64,000 bases of DNA from Limnephilus marmoratus (lineage: Eukaryota; Arthropoda; Insecta; Trichoptera; Limnephilidae), in NCBI GenBank assembly GCA_917880885.1, contig OU862910.1, positions 16,814,710-16,878,709 of the forward strand, in the 5' to 3' direction. The position numbers and the translations under genes were made by a program. Below, in pieces: positions 51,800 through 63,480 of this stretch. The notes beneath the pieces are model-generated. The model was not told the origin of the DNA. It saw only the letters and a program-made list of their open reading frames with translations, and made no database searches. Numbering within the stretch: the stretch's first letter is position 1; every line of letters starts with the position of its first letter.

Positions 51800-52366
51800 C
51801 ACCATCCTGGGGAGGTGGAGGCTAGAGAAATTCGAATTAAAAGAATAAATAAACCGGTTCCCTCGAATTTTCTTGGGGGGAGGATTAGATTTACAATTTG
51901 GGAGGAGGGTATGGGTACCGCCACCCCGAGAACCATTTATTGGATAACCAACACCTCTGCCATAGGTCACCCCAAGTGGTCCGCTACGTTTGGTGACTTA
52001 GCAGGGGTGCCCGGGTTCATGAGGTGAGGTTTGTCTGGGTCTTGACGGCGGATGCGCCAGCCCGCCAGTTGCATGGTAGGCCGGATCAAAAGAGAGTAGT
52101 TGAGGGAGTCCCTTTGACTTCTCCAGCCGTGCTCACGGAATATCGCCTTGCACCGCAGTGGGAGGGATGGATTCATACGTCCGCCACTTCTGGACACACT
52201 GACCCCCAGATTCCTACCCACCACTCATACCCTTTTTCTTCCCAGAGCTTCCTCTCCTTCCTTTTTATTAAAAGACCCTCCACACAGCATCCCCAACGAT
52301 GACATAGGCCCTGAGGGAAATTATTTCCCTCAGAGCCCCCTGTGTGCAGCTAATGTAAAAAAAAAG
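51800..52366 (+). repeat. GC-rich retroposon-like repeat, copy 1
   Basis: It ends ..GTGTGCAGCTAATGT followed by an A run at 52358, implying a plus-strand retroposon. Inverted relatives at 54477-54805 and 55131-55615 share CCTCCACACAGCATCCCC. The body is GC-rich and has no recognised protein, so SINE versus LINE tail is open. Confidence 0.7.
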
Positions 52367-52664
52367 CAGGTAAAAATCAAGTTTTCAATATGAAAATAAC
52401 TGTTTCCTAAAGAAATAGCTCTTCAATTCGTCATTTTTCCTTCATGAGTTTTGTATAAAAAAGGGTGTTAGATTATCTGAAGAAACGAGCTAAGAAGCTA
52501 AACCACTTTTTTAGAGCTGACGGTCTCGTTTTGGAGCTTAATGTAGCTCTAAAGAAGCTGAGCTGGCAACACTGGCTGTTACATCTCTAGAAAAATTAAA
52601 AAATAAATTCATAATGCATCATTACCATAATTTTTTTTATCTAAGGGCCTTCTTCCACAAGGAA

Positions 52665-52690
52665 TATTGGATACTTATAAGTATCCAATA
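52665..52690. repeat. 26-bp perfect palindrome
   Basis: The half-site TATTGGATACTTA is followed directly by its exact complement, with no spacer. Function unknown. Confidence 0.7.
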
Positions 52691-53579
52691 CTCAACAATT
52701 TTGGTGACTACCGACGTACATCTGCGAGGAGGTTAGTTTACACTCACCGATTTTTTGTAAACTCATCGGGGACGCTTGTTGGTGATTTCATAATAATACT
52801 TGGCTTATTTTTGTGAATTATCATAAGTATCGCATATTAAAGCTGATGAGGCCAAACTTTTTCGGTACTTAAGTATCAAAATTTATTTGGCCAGTGATAA
52901 TTTATACTGCATTAAAAAATTACTTTGATTTTAAGTTAGGTATGGTTCTTATTCAGCGCATTTATATCACGTAATTTTTAGTCCCGCACTATGTTACGTG
53001 CATGCTCTTCTTTATCTGTAAATGTTGGAAATTTGTACATAATATTAAATAAGGATTATACATGTTTGACCCTGTAGCAGGGAATTATAGAATTTGAAAA
53101 GATAATAACTTAGTTAGTAACTTTGATTAATCAAAACTCTGTACAGAAGGCAGTTTATCCTAATTTACATTATAACTGGAACAAACAGCCAAACTTGCTG
53201 TAAACTAGTAATAGGTCCTGTAAAATTCATGTCACGCATATTGGATTGTAAGTTATATACATTATAAGGGATGTATATGTAATTGTTTTCATAAAACATT
53301 TATTAATATTTGCATTGTAAATAGCTTGTATAATAGGGAGTAAGTTAGTGATCCTTTATGTTAAGATTTTTTGCAAAATATAATATGAGTAATTAGGCTT
53401 AATGTGATTAAAATAAATTTAAGTGTCACATACATAGGTAAAAAATTATCATGTAATAAAATTATTGATTTAAACACAGTGTTTTTTTTTTTCGACTGTC
53501 TGCCTTCTCCTATCGAAGGTGCTTTCATCAGGCTGCAGTCTGGAACAACTAAGTGAAACTGCACTAATGCAATTTTTAA
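52691..53579. other. AT-rich intergenic DNA, nothing recognised
   Basis: No gene or bounded repeat identified. Confidence 0.35.
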
Positions 53580-53941
53580 TAGTAACCGACCGAAGTTTCG
53601 GTTTCAGCAAGGTTCGTCAAAAAAATCTAGTTTCGGCATCAGTTTCGGCAGAAAATCTGCCGAACCTTCGGTCACTCCGAAACTCTGCATTCGTCAATTA
53701 TCGCGCGTCGTTCGGCTGACTTCGGGTGAGTTCGCGGCTCGTATGTCATCCGCCATTACAACTAAGTGAAACTGCATTAATGCAATGAGCCTTATTAATG
53801 CATTAAGCCGAACGACGCGCGATAATTGACGAATGCAGAGTTTCGGTGTGACCGAAGGTTGCCGAAACTGAAACTGATGCCGAAACTAGATTTTTTTGCC
53901 GAACCTTGCTGAAACCGAACCGAAACTTCGGTCGGTCACTA
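53580..53941. mobile_element. Foldback element of the CCGAAAC family
   Basis: The terminus TAGTAACCGACCGAAGTTTC pairs with the right end. Arms of about 165 bp are near-perfect complements around 53760. The sequence family matches 16887-17530 and 54108-54190. No target duplication was confirmed. Confidence 0.75.
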
Positions 53942-54107
53942 CTAAAAATTAACAAACATGTTAACTACTGCTTGGAACAAAAATTTGTCAATAACAAACA
54001 CTTGTGTGCATTATAAAGGTAAGACCTCATTGAGTATTTTAATTTAAATTGCATTTACAATCACAAATTCTTAAGACTAAACTTATCATTTATTGAGATC
54101 TTTTACA

Positions 54108-54190
54108 CAGTTTCGGTGCGGCCGAAGGTTCGGCAGAAAATCTGCCGAAACCAAAAGTGATGCCGAAACCGTTCCTTCGATCGGTCACTA
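54108..54190. repeat. Single fragment of the CCGAAAC family
   Basis: CAGTTTCGGTGCGGCCGAAG onward repeats the end sequence of the neighbouring foldback. Only one end is present. Confidence 0.55.
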
Positions 54191-54476
54191 TTTGGAGAAC
54201 TAGAATTATATGCGAACAGAAACACAAAAAAGCAATTGGTTGTAAGCAAATTTGGTAGATAATTCAATATTATATCACAGAGTGATTACTTTAACTAATT
54301 AACTCCGAATCGATGTTTTCGAGTTACACATAAAAATCATAACTTTATTTTCTCGTCCACATATATGCCACAAACACACATGTGGATCATGAGTGAGGAA
54401 ATTAAGTTGATGCGATGCTAATTATGTGGTTTACCTGAGTATAAATAAAAAGTGTTTGAAAAACTGGAACCTTTTT

Positions 54477-54805
54477 TTTTTTTTTACATGAGCTCCACAC
54501 AGGAGACCATGAGGAAAATAATTTCCCTCTGTCATCTTTGGGGATGCTGTGTGGAGGGTTTTTTTAAGGATAGGAAGTAGAGGAGAGTTCTGGGAAGGAA
54601 AAGGGTTTAAGGGGTAGGTAGGAATCTGGGGTTCAGTGTGTCCTAGTCATCCGCCTCCAAGACCTAAACAAACCTCACCCCATGAACCCGGCCACCCCTG
54701 CTAAATCACCAAACATAGCGAACCACTTGGGGTGACCTATGGCAGAGGTGTTGGTTATCCAATAAAGGTTCCCGGGGCGGCAGTGTCCATTCCCGCCTCC
54801 CAAAT
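54477..54805 (-). repeat. GC-rich retroposon-like repeat, copy 2
   Basis: Begins with a T run (the complement of a poly-A tail), then the complement of the tail region of 51800-52366. Shorter than copy 1. Confidence 0.7.
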
Positions 54806-55130
54806 TAAAGTAAAATTATCCTGAACTCATTGTAATTTTATTGTTCGTTTTAAAAAGGTTTAATATTAACATTTTGGATTTTTTTAATGATTTTTCCGTA
54901 ATTATTGGAAAAATTTGTATCTAAGATTTTGGAGTACACGGGAGGTACCTATGTTACTAGCCGCCGTGCAGAAAAGTATAGACCAAAAGTAAGATTACGG
55001 TCTACAGCGCAGTTCACTGTATTCATGGCGGCCTGTAGTGGCGCGCTCCGAAGTGTACTTGTGGGTGGTGCTTTCAGTCTGCCGGTAGTAGGAATTTGTT
55101 GCCAAAGAAAATGAAATTAAAGTACTTTTT

Positions 55131-55615
55131 TTTACGATAGCTCAACGCAGGAGGGAAAATATTTTCCTCAGGGCCTATGTCATCTTTGGGTACGCTGTGT
55201 GGAGGGTCTTTTAAAGGAGAGTAAGTTATGGGAAGGATAAGATTTTTTTTTTAATGCTGGCAACCTGGGCGTTTATTGTATTGTATGAGGGGGGGTAGGA
55301 ATCTGGGGGTCAGTGGGTCCAGGAATGACAGCCGTATGAATCCATCCCTCCCACTGCGGTGCAAGGCAATGTTCCGAGAGAGTACGGCTGGAGAAGTCAA
55401 AAGGACTCCCTAACCACTCTCTCCCTATCCGGCCTGCCATGCTGGTGGACAGACATACGCATCCATCCCTCCCATTGCGGTGCAAGGCGATGTTCCAAAA
55501 GAGTTTTGCTTGAGAGTCACAAGGTCTCTCCCAACCAGTCTCTCCTGATCCGGCCTGCCACGCAGCTAGCCACATCCGCCGCCAAGACCCGGACCCACCT
55601 CACCCCAAAAACCCG
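55131..55615 (-). repeat. GC-rich retroposon-like repeat, copy 3, with internal duplication
   Basis: Same family and orientation as copy 2. A segment of about 105 bp is present twice (about 55337-55440 and 55459-55562), each with GCGGTGCAAGGC and ending in CGGCCTGCCA. Confidence 0.72.
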
Positions 55616-57354
55616 ATTCTCACATTATTTTTCCGGCAAAATACCCAAGTCTTGAAAAATTCCCCACAATTTGTGGAATTCTCCACGAATTGGCAACCCT
55701 GTTATAGACATCGATGTCGGTAGAGAAATAAATAAACAAACATGGCCGTGAAAACCGGCGATTTACCCTCGTTTGCGCATGTCAGGGTGCCAAGCCAAAG
55801 TACCTCCAAATCGTAGTAAAATTACAGGCGCGAAATTCAAACTGTATTTATTAATTTATATAAAAATTCCCACAGGCCTTAGCACTATTATCTTTTTTTT
55901 AATGAAACTTGTAACTATGAAAAGCATTGTGATTATAATGAACGTGGTATTAAATTGCAATAAGGGGTCATTAGAATTGTATCGTTTCTCTTGATAATAT
56001 TATTTGTAAACTACGCGCCGCCTGCAGAATCCCGCTAGACAGAATCCAGTTTCTTGTGTTACAAAGATTAAAACAATAATATCATATTAGTCAGTTATGT
56101 TTTATTATGAATGCAGGAAATCATTGTGGTTTAGCAGCACAATGATAATAATATTTCGTGCTATAAGAAAATCGTGATTTATAGCGTGTCCCGACGCGAC
56201 GGCGCAACTGCATTGAATAGGTGCCGGATAAAGGATATCTGTGCGCAGTTAGTGTTTACAAGGTCATGTTTATGAATACACGAGAGTCGCTTTCTGTGTC
56301 ATCTTGGAATTATATATCAACAAAAGGACGCCATCAGTTTTCTCACGGATTTGTACAACTAATGGTAAGATAACCAACAATAATGCTTAATAGATTTCAC
56401 TAATAATTCACGATTGACAACTTTCGGCCTTTATTTGCCGGAAAGTATGGTCGCCTAAAAAATTAAGTCGGGACGGAAAATACTAGTCCATATATTATTA
56501 ATAAAACTTGTAGTTTTAGTTTCTTTATCAAACACCCATCCAACGTGATACTGTTGTGATAATGCATTGACAAATTATTATGTATGGTTTGCCGGTATTG
56601 CGTTTCTAGTTTCTTAACTTTACCTTCGCACAAAGGAAAATAATCCTGTTCTTTTTGATAATATTATTATACTATTATCGTTTTTACAACAAACGTGGAT
56701 AGTTTTTAAGTAGTATGTTGATTACCTAATCTTCGCGTGACTATAACGTAAACATGGAAGCATTCCTGACCTATTTTACTTTATTTTCGCAGTGATAATA
56801 GGATATTGCGAATGCATTCATACTTCATACCGATTCGGGGCTGGAGCGAGACATCCGCGGCAAACGTTAAGCTGGAAAGAGATAGAACAATAATAAGTGC
56901 ACCTTCCTCCCACAACCGGCGCGGCGCGCCATGCGCAGATCGCCGAGTAGGTACTTTAGGCGTAGGTACCATCTGCGTCACAATAATATACCTATACCCT
57001 CGTTTATTATTATAAACACTACATCGGTGGTGGCTATCGATTATTAGCCAATAAAAGCGAAATGGTACCTGCCTGCTAGTGGTTACAAAGTAACTTCTTT
57101 CGTGTACCGTCTTATTTGTAACTAACAATAATAATGAAAAATGCAAATAATATACACGCGGGGTACGACACGTAGGCACGTCGAAGCCATGAAACGTAAA
57201 ACTACGGATCCCATTCACAAGTTTTTTTTTTAGCATGATGATTGTAATCTTACCATCCTGATTGATTTCGTGTAGGTAGAATCTGAAGGAATTTTCTAAC
57301 TTAATGACCGATGTACAAAATCAAGATGACAAAATTGCAAAAAACCGTTGGGGG
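55616..57354. other. Intergenic DNA, nothing recognised
   Basis: No gene found. The stretch 56810-56960 is locally GC-rich (CGGCGCGGCGCGCC near 56918) and could be a promoter of a gene outside the window, but no exon supports that. Confidence 0.35.
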
Positions 57355-58358
57355 TAGGGTTGCCATCTGTCCGGCTTTAGCCGGACATGTTTGGCTTTTT
57401 TAGGTCGTGTCCGGCTAAATATTTATATGTCCGGCTTGTCCGGCTTTTGTTAGGCTTTTTCGGTTCGCGCGGGTTTTGTCTTCCGAATTTCTGAAATTTG
57501 GCGGAATATTACTTTCAAAGAGTTTTCTCTTTAACCTGTCAAAGGCCAGGGTTTTTTACCTTACCTTTTTTAAATTACCTTAAGAACAAGAATGGAGGAA
57601 GCTATTCTGAGCTTTTCCTTGGTACAGTTTCTTTATACAAAAAAATTTAAATCGCATCCAAATTATTTGAATTAATATTCTTTTTTGAAATTCGAGTTTC
57701 GCGTGCGGGCACGTTCCTGGCCTTTCACAGGTTAATGAACACCCAGTGGACCAAGGTACGCAATAAATTGCAAACAATTGCTATGATGGTGTACACATTG
57801 TATAATTTAAAAATGACATGTCAAAGATTTTATTAAATGATTTCCAAAGAAAACGACGTTTTGGATAAAGTATGTGAAAACGCCAAATGTACAAAATGGT
57901 AGATTTTTTTAATTTTTGAATAATTTGGAGAAGTCGAGATTTCATTTTAATTTATGTTTTTCGTTTTTTGTCCACAAAAATAAATATGTTTCATTTTATA
58001 TCTTTTTAACGAAAAATTTTAGTCAACTGTTTAACCAGAAAAAAAGTTATGTTTTATTTGTTTGTTTTATAAGTTTAGTATGTCTACAGGCAGAAGACTC
58101 AATATTTTTTATTTTGTTATTGACATTATATTCTATACAAATGTCAACTGATGACAAGGATAAGACTGATTAATGATTGTTGTTATTAAATTGGTTAATG
58201 CGTGATTAATAAACAACTGTAACTTGTAACAGATTTTTATTATTATGTATAAAAGTTATGTCCAAAATTATGTACGTACGTCCGGCTTTTAGGGAAAAAT
58301 GTCCGGCCTTTCAGAGCGCAGAGTAAGGCTTTTTTTATTTTAGAAGATGGCAACCCTA
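57355..58358. mobile_element. hAT-type element with 8-bp duplication GTTGGGGG
   Basis: TAGGGTTGCCATCTGTCCGG at the left and GATGGCAACCCTA at the right, flanked by GTTGGGGG at 57347-57354 and 58359-58366. It is 1,004 bp with subterminal TGTCCGGCT repeats and no transposase. A TTAA-flanked MITE is nested inside. Confidence 0.92.
57535..57731. mobile_element. TTAA-flanked MITE nested in the hAT element
   Basis: CCTGTCAAAGGCCAGG and the complement of CCTGTGAAAGGCCAGG are the ends, with TTAA at 57531-57534 and 57732-57735. 197 bp, non-coding, piggyBac-like by target choice. Confidence 0.88.
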
Positions 58359-59058
58359 GTTGGGGGAATGGGCTTTCACTGCTTTTTAATTACTTACATC
58401 TATTTGAATTTCGTTGTAATTTTCTTGAATTAATGAATGAAATGGAATCTTTAAAGTGGAAATTGATCCACTTCCCGACATCCGATCGAGCCGAAACTCG
58501 GTGGATAGACTCGTTGTTGTCGGCGGAGCGGTGTTACCACTATGCACATTTGATATAGGTACCTAAGTAACATGGCATGTAGGTAATGGTCGCATATTAA
58601 CCAAAGATCTTTTGGATGAACTTTTTAATTATTTAGAACCGATGACAATGCATTCTATCAAATTTAATGCCAGACATACATTTTTCTCCAATCAAATGAC
58701 ATTATATTTAAAAAATTACAGCAGTTAATAATGTACGAAATACATTTCGGTATTATACCTACAATTGGGATTTGGCTTATGTAGGTGTTAGTGGTGTTGA
58801 TTCCAGTCCCTGAGGAGAAAGATTCACTCCTCAGTCAAACCAAAAAACAAAAATCTTTGTAATTAGCTACCAGCCGGTCCAAGAGATGGCACAACTATGT
58901 CGAAAATAGATGTATTACATCAAAAAACTTCGTTTTTTACGTGTTGATTTTTTATCCTTTGGGAGGAGAATCCTGCAGAGTAACAATAAATTTAAAAATA
59001 TGTCATAAGACATATATAATGGGTACATAATGTATTAAATATATGTATTTATTTAGAT

Positions 59059-59132
59059 CAGTGGTTCCCAACCGGTGGTCCGTGGACCATAGGTGGTCCG
59101 CAAAATCTAAAATGTGGTCCACGAAACATTTA
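59059..59132. repeat. hAT terminus (CAGTGGTTCCCAACCGG)
   Basis: CAGTGGTTCCCAACCGGTGG followed by GTGGTCC repeats is a classic hAT 5' end. The other end was not found. Confidence 0.6.
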
Positions 59133-59538
59133 TTCATTTACTACAAAACCGAATCGAAAGGTATCTAAAAGCTGATTCATAATTCTTTTGGTATTAATGA
59201 TGGAGAGGTAGCTGAAGACGTCCGTGAAGAGAACATTGAATTGCAAAATGGTAGAATTGCGAGGACGCGTTTGAATCTGTTTCCCGTGAGGAGTTTTAGT
59301 GTAGAAAAGCAATTTCCTAATAGACTAGAATTCGGGCAATTCGCTACTTATTTATGTGAAAAAAACGTTTGCTTGTAATTAAAAACAAGTTCCGGAATCG
59401 ACTGAAAGTTAGAATGATTTACGAGTGCCTTTCGATTAAAAATGTTATTTTTTATAGTAAAATTGTACCGACTCTTTTTTAACTGCAAGAGCTTTCATTT
59501 TTTAGATTATTTTGCATAAAATAAGTCTTTTTACGCCT

Positions 59539-59690
59539 AGTTCCAGAGTTGAAGGTACTCTCACCAGGATGAAACATTGTTTGAAATAGCATGTTAGCCA
59601 GGTGACAGGTACTTACCAAGTTTCCTCTACTCCTCACCCATTAAGTATCAGGTCCTGACAAAGCTAGGTAACAAAATATTCCATCCTGAT
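59539..59690 (+). repeat. Diverged SINE body fragment
   Basis: CCAGAGTTGAAGGTACTCTC and CCAGGTGACAGGTACTT parallel the SINE body at 62210-62345. The tRNA head and tail are missing. Confidence 0.5.
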
Positions 59691-60048
59691 TCCTCAATAA
59701 AATTAGATTAGATTTGCCATGAACTTCTCTTAGGAGAACTGTCAGAATACAGATTCTGCAGAAAATATTTTCGCATTACATTTGATTCCAGATAAATTCA
59801 ATCGCTATTTTTCAACATATTTAAAAATAAAATACTATTCTTGAAAGCAAATGAAAGACTTTGAACGTGTTTGAACACAAATGAAGATTAATGTTTTTAA
59901 AGTTGCTTATCCATGATTAATTCACAAAAAATGTATAAAAGTTCTCTTAGTCTATGTTCAGGGATCAAGGGTTTAAAAAAAATCAGAGTGTGCAATTCGT
60001 ACAGGGTAGAAGTGAAACCTTCAGAAAACTAAAATAGACAAGAGTGGG

Positions 60049-60118
60049 GAGGCTACAAAACACCGCACAAAGAGGAGACCGATAGGCTACGAAGCACTGC
60101 ATAAAGAGGAGACCGATG
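60049..60118. repeat. Two-copy tandem repeat, about 35 bp
   Basis: GCAYARAGAGGAGACCGAT occurs twice in register, preceded by GGCTAC in each copy. Two diverged units only. Confidence 0.7.
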
Positions 60119-60567
60119 ATTTTATCTCATTCTATCGCAGGCTAAATCTCATTCTATCTCGTAAATTGTATTTTTTTATATTTTCCTACTAGATGTATGA
60201 AAAAATTTGCGTGCTTCTAAATAAAGATTCAAAAACAAATCCTACAAGTTTACGTGTTTGTCTCTTTTTAGTTTCACTTTTTCGTTTCATGAAGTTTAAA
60301 ATCACAACGGTGCTAAAGAAGTTTTCACTTCAAAAAGTTTTTGGTATAGAAGATACATGGAGTTTTATAGACAAGTACAAATTTGTTCCGTCAGGGAGCG
60401 AAAGGTAGCATAATTCTTCGTCCAATTATACAAAAATCGAAAATATTTTAACACAAAAACTATCCCCTTAGCGTATCCCCTTTTAAAATTAAAAAAAAAA
60501 TTATAAGCAAGATCAAACTTAATAAAATAAAAATATTCTATTGCATAATAATAAATATTGATTTATA

Positions 60568-60782
60568 CAGGGTGTTACGGGTAGGCCTTGGCTACTTTAA
60601 CCAGTGATTCGTGACATTATTTGAAGTAAAAAATGTAAATGTAATTTTAGTCTCAGGTGATTTTAACTTTTTTTTTTCAAAATTTCTTTTACACAGGAGA
60701 CCAAAATTTCGTTAACATTTTTACTCCAAATAATGACGGGAATCGCAGGATAAAGAAAGTCAAGAATGCCCTTAACCCCCTG
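60568..60782. mobile_element. Foldback MITE, relative of 2479-2860
   Basis: CAGGGTGTTACGGG and AACCAGTGATTCGTGACATT match the element at 2479, with TA at both flanks. 215 bp, with part of the centre lost. Confidence 0.75.
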
Positions 60783-61192
60783 TACATCTAATGGAATTTG
60801 GAACACCCTATTTATTAAGTTATCTATTTTTGCAAAGAAGTTAAATCATACTCCAAAAATAGTTGTTTTCTACAGACCTGAAGAGCGATTCTATATCTTT
60901 TGGGGTATCGTTATGAGATAACGGACGTGATCTCCTGTCAGGTTTGTGTGATTTATTTGTTTTTTTCTATGTACGATGTACATTAAATGTGGAGTTTGGT
61001 TTTTGTTTTATTTAGGTATTCGACGGATACTACAAAGGGAGATTCTGAGAAGGGGTCATTTGATTTATCTAATTGTTTGAAAACAGATTGAAATCGGTAC
61101 TTTTAGTGTATTTCAGAAATTAGTTTAGTTCTCTTCTCGTATACATTCATATGAATGATATAGGATTATTTGAGAATAAATAGTGATAAGAA

Positions 61193-61880
61193 ATTGCGAA
61201 ATGGAAGAGACAAGAATGAACAAGAAGGGTTGGTAAGCAGTTGGAAGACTCAAGAAGAGACAGAACGAGCCAAGAAGGGGCGAGAAGTTAAAAGATGCAA
61301 GAAAAGGCAAGAAGATGCAAGAAGAGTCAAGAGGATCCAAGAAGAGCCAAGAAGAGACAAGAAAAGCCATGAAGAGCCAAGAATAGCCGTGAAAGAAGAT
61401 CCAAGAAGGGGCAAGAAAAGATGAGAAAAGCAGAGAAGAGACGGGAAAATCCAAGATGAGACATAGAGACGAGAAGATCTATGAAGAAACATGAAGAGCC
61501 AAGAGAGACATTAAGAGACGAGAAATAGCAAGAAGATCCAAGTAGGACATAGAAAAGATGAGAAGAATCAAGAAGAGACTAGAAGAAGTAAAAAGGGCCA
61601 AGGAGACAGAAAAATCCTAGAAGGGACAAGAAGAAGCAAAGAGCAGAGACAAAAAAAGCCACGAAGGGTCAAAAGAGCCAAAAAGAGCCGGAAGAGACAA
61701 GAAGAGACAAGAATAGACAATAATTGGGTTCAAGAAGAGACAAGAAGAATGAAGAAGAGACGAGAAGATACAAGAAGAGTCAAGAACAGTCAAGAAAAGC
61801 CAGAAATAGACAAGAAGATCCAAGAAGAGTCGAGAATAGGCAAGAAGAGAGAACCCATAAAGAAAGGATTTAAAAAAAAA
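61193..61880 (+). repeat. Polypurine tract with degenerate CAAGAAGA units
   Basis: Nearly 700 bp in which the plus strand is overwhelmingly purine, built from imperfect CAAGAAGAG(A/C)-type units with no fixed period. A frame through it would be Lys/Glu/Arg-rich but has no start context or homology, so it is treated as a simple repeat. It ends near an A run. Confidence 0.85.
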
Positions 61881-62059
61881 AAAATCGCAATGCTCAATCC
61901 ATTCCTTTATTCCTGCCCAGCCTAAATTCCAATATTGGCTTATTAGGTTGCCATGTATACCGGTCGATTAAACTCCAACCTCCTTCCCATCCTCAGAGCA
62001 CGTGTTCCTGGTCCTAACAAATCAGTGCCCCCTGCATACCGGTCTCACCGGGACAGGAC

Positions 62060-62478
62060 GACCTCCGTAGCCCAGTGGGTAAGACTCTTGACTCACAGTC
62101 CGGAGGTCGCGGGTTCGAACCCGGCATGCGCAAATAAATTTTATTTGATTAATTTGTGTTATTTCACAATTAATTAATTTAAAATAATATATAGTATATT
62201 TGCGGCATGTTCCAGAGTGGAAGATACTATCAGTATCGCCCTGGTGTAAGACCACCATTCAGAATTGAAACGTTGCTTAAAAATGGCTTTAGCCGTGTTT
62301 GGTGACCAGATCTGAATAGCCAGGTACTTCCCAACCTTCCTCTTCCCCACCTCCTTCCCCTCCCCACTACCTTCAGCCTCACAACATACCCCAATTGGGG
62401 ATGCCATAGTCTCACTGGCTCCAGACGGGAGCAGTTGAGATTCTTGTGCGGTATTCACTGTAAAAAAAAAAAAAAAAA
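62060..62478 (+). mobile_element. tRNA-headed SINE
   Basis: A polymerase III A box (TAGCCCAGTGG, 62068-62078) and B box (GGTTCGAACCC, 62112-62122) form a tRNA-like head. It is followed by a body of about 320 bp and a poly-A run at 62462-62478. The acceptor stem does not close and the anticodon loop is one base too long, so it is not a functional tRNA. Body fragments recur at 9165, 27735, 43375 and 59539. Confidence 0.8.
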
Positions 62479-62561
62479 GGAGTACTATTGGCTGGGGTGG
62501 TACAATCGTATCGTATGTACGATGTACATTAAATGAATAAATAAAATCATGGATACTTACA

Positions 62562-62935
62562 AGTATTTGTGTTTAAAACAATCCAAACTAAAATATGTGA
62601 CAGTAAATATGTAAAAATCACACAAATCTGATAGGAGATCACTTCCGTTATCTCATAACGATCCCACAAAAGATATAGAAACGCTTTTCCGAACATTTGC
62701 CTTTGTAGATTGTTTTTTTGTTTCTCTCCCTTTGAAATATTATTAAAAGTATTCGTGTTTAAAACCATCTAAACTAAAATATGTGACAGTAAATATGTAA
62801 AAATCACACAAATCTGACAGGAGATCACGTCCGTTATCTCATAACGATCCCACAAAAGATATAGAAAGCTCTTCCGAACATTTGCTTTTGTAGACTGTTT
62901 TTTTTGTTTCTCACCCTTTGAAATATTATTAAAAT
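62562..62935. repeat. Two-copy tandem repeat, about 186 bp
   Basis: AGTATTYGTGTTTAAAAC starts each copy (62562 and 62748), and the two are about 95 percent alike by eye. An inverted partial relative lies at 60870-60990 (complement of CGTTATCTCATAACGAT). Confidence 0.85.
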
Positions 62936-63164
62936 TATTGCAAGAATTCAATATTCATTTTCAAAAATGCGTGCAAAGTTTCAGCTACAATTCAAAGCGC
63001 CGCAAACGTCCCACCAACCGCCCCCCCATTGTAACATGCATAAACAGCAACTAAATATGCAAAATTATCTACATGGTCGTGTTAAAATGTTGAATTTTAA
63101 CACAAAATTTTTTTCACAAAAAATGTATAGAATACAGTAAAATGTATATTAAGAGCGTTTAACC

Positions 63165-63480
63165 AGCCAGCGGCCGAAAATCCACATTTTGTCGAAAATT
63201 GTTCTTACTGTCGTACAGGGCGGTTCCAATGAGAAAGTTTAATTATTCTCCGTATCAGCTTTTTTAAATTATAACTCAATATCGATTTTATTTCATTCCA
63301 AATTTGGTTCAATTTATACCTACATCCAAAAATGCTAAAAGGCGTGATGATAAAACTATTAAAATGATGTACTTTTTGTAATTATTTTTTGATTATAAGT
63401 ATTTACCATTTTTCAATAATGTCTAAGTTAAATAAGAATGTAAAAAAAATGTGAAATATATTAGTTTGTAAGTGCGCAAA
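63165..63480. repeat. Dispersed repeat, copy 2 (uninterrupted)
   Basis: Inverted relative of 49440-50190, collinear across the point where that copy carries the TTAA MITE. The end of the window (63481-64000) holds nothing I recognise. Confidence 0.72.

Larger units (their letters stand above)
58367..60567. other. Intergenic DNA with repeat fragments only
   Basis: Apart from a hAT end (59059), a SINE fragment (59539) and a short tandem duplication (60049), nothing is recognised. A 71-codon open frame at 60193-60408 shows no domain. Confidence 0.35.

Noticed and set aside
51785..52393. Overlapping frames of 80-92 codons
   Set aside because: They fall in a repeated GC-rich retroposon with several frames open and no known protein motif.
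56806..57015. Possible first exon of a further gene in a locally GC-rich patch
   Set aside because: No donor-supported continuation or recognisable protein. Left as unassigned intergenic DNA.
60193..60408. 71-codon plus-strand frame
   Set aside because: No domain, no neighbours of the same gene, AT-rich setting. Chance frame more likely.
61125..61823. Hydrophobic minus-strand frames and a Lys/Glu-rich plus frame
   Set aside because: Both arise from the polypurine simple repeat. No start context or homology.
62062..62135. Possible functional tRNA gene
   Set aside because: The A and B boxes are good, but the acceptor stem does not pair, the anticodon loop is one base too long, and a SINE body with poly-A follows.
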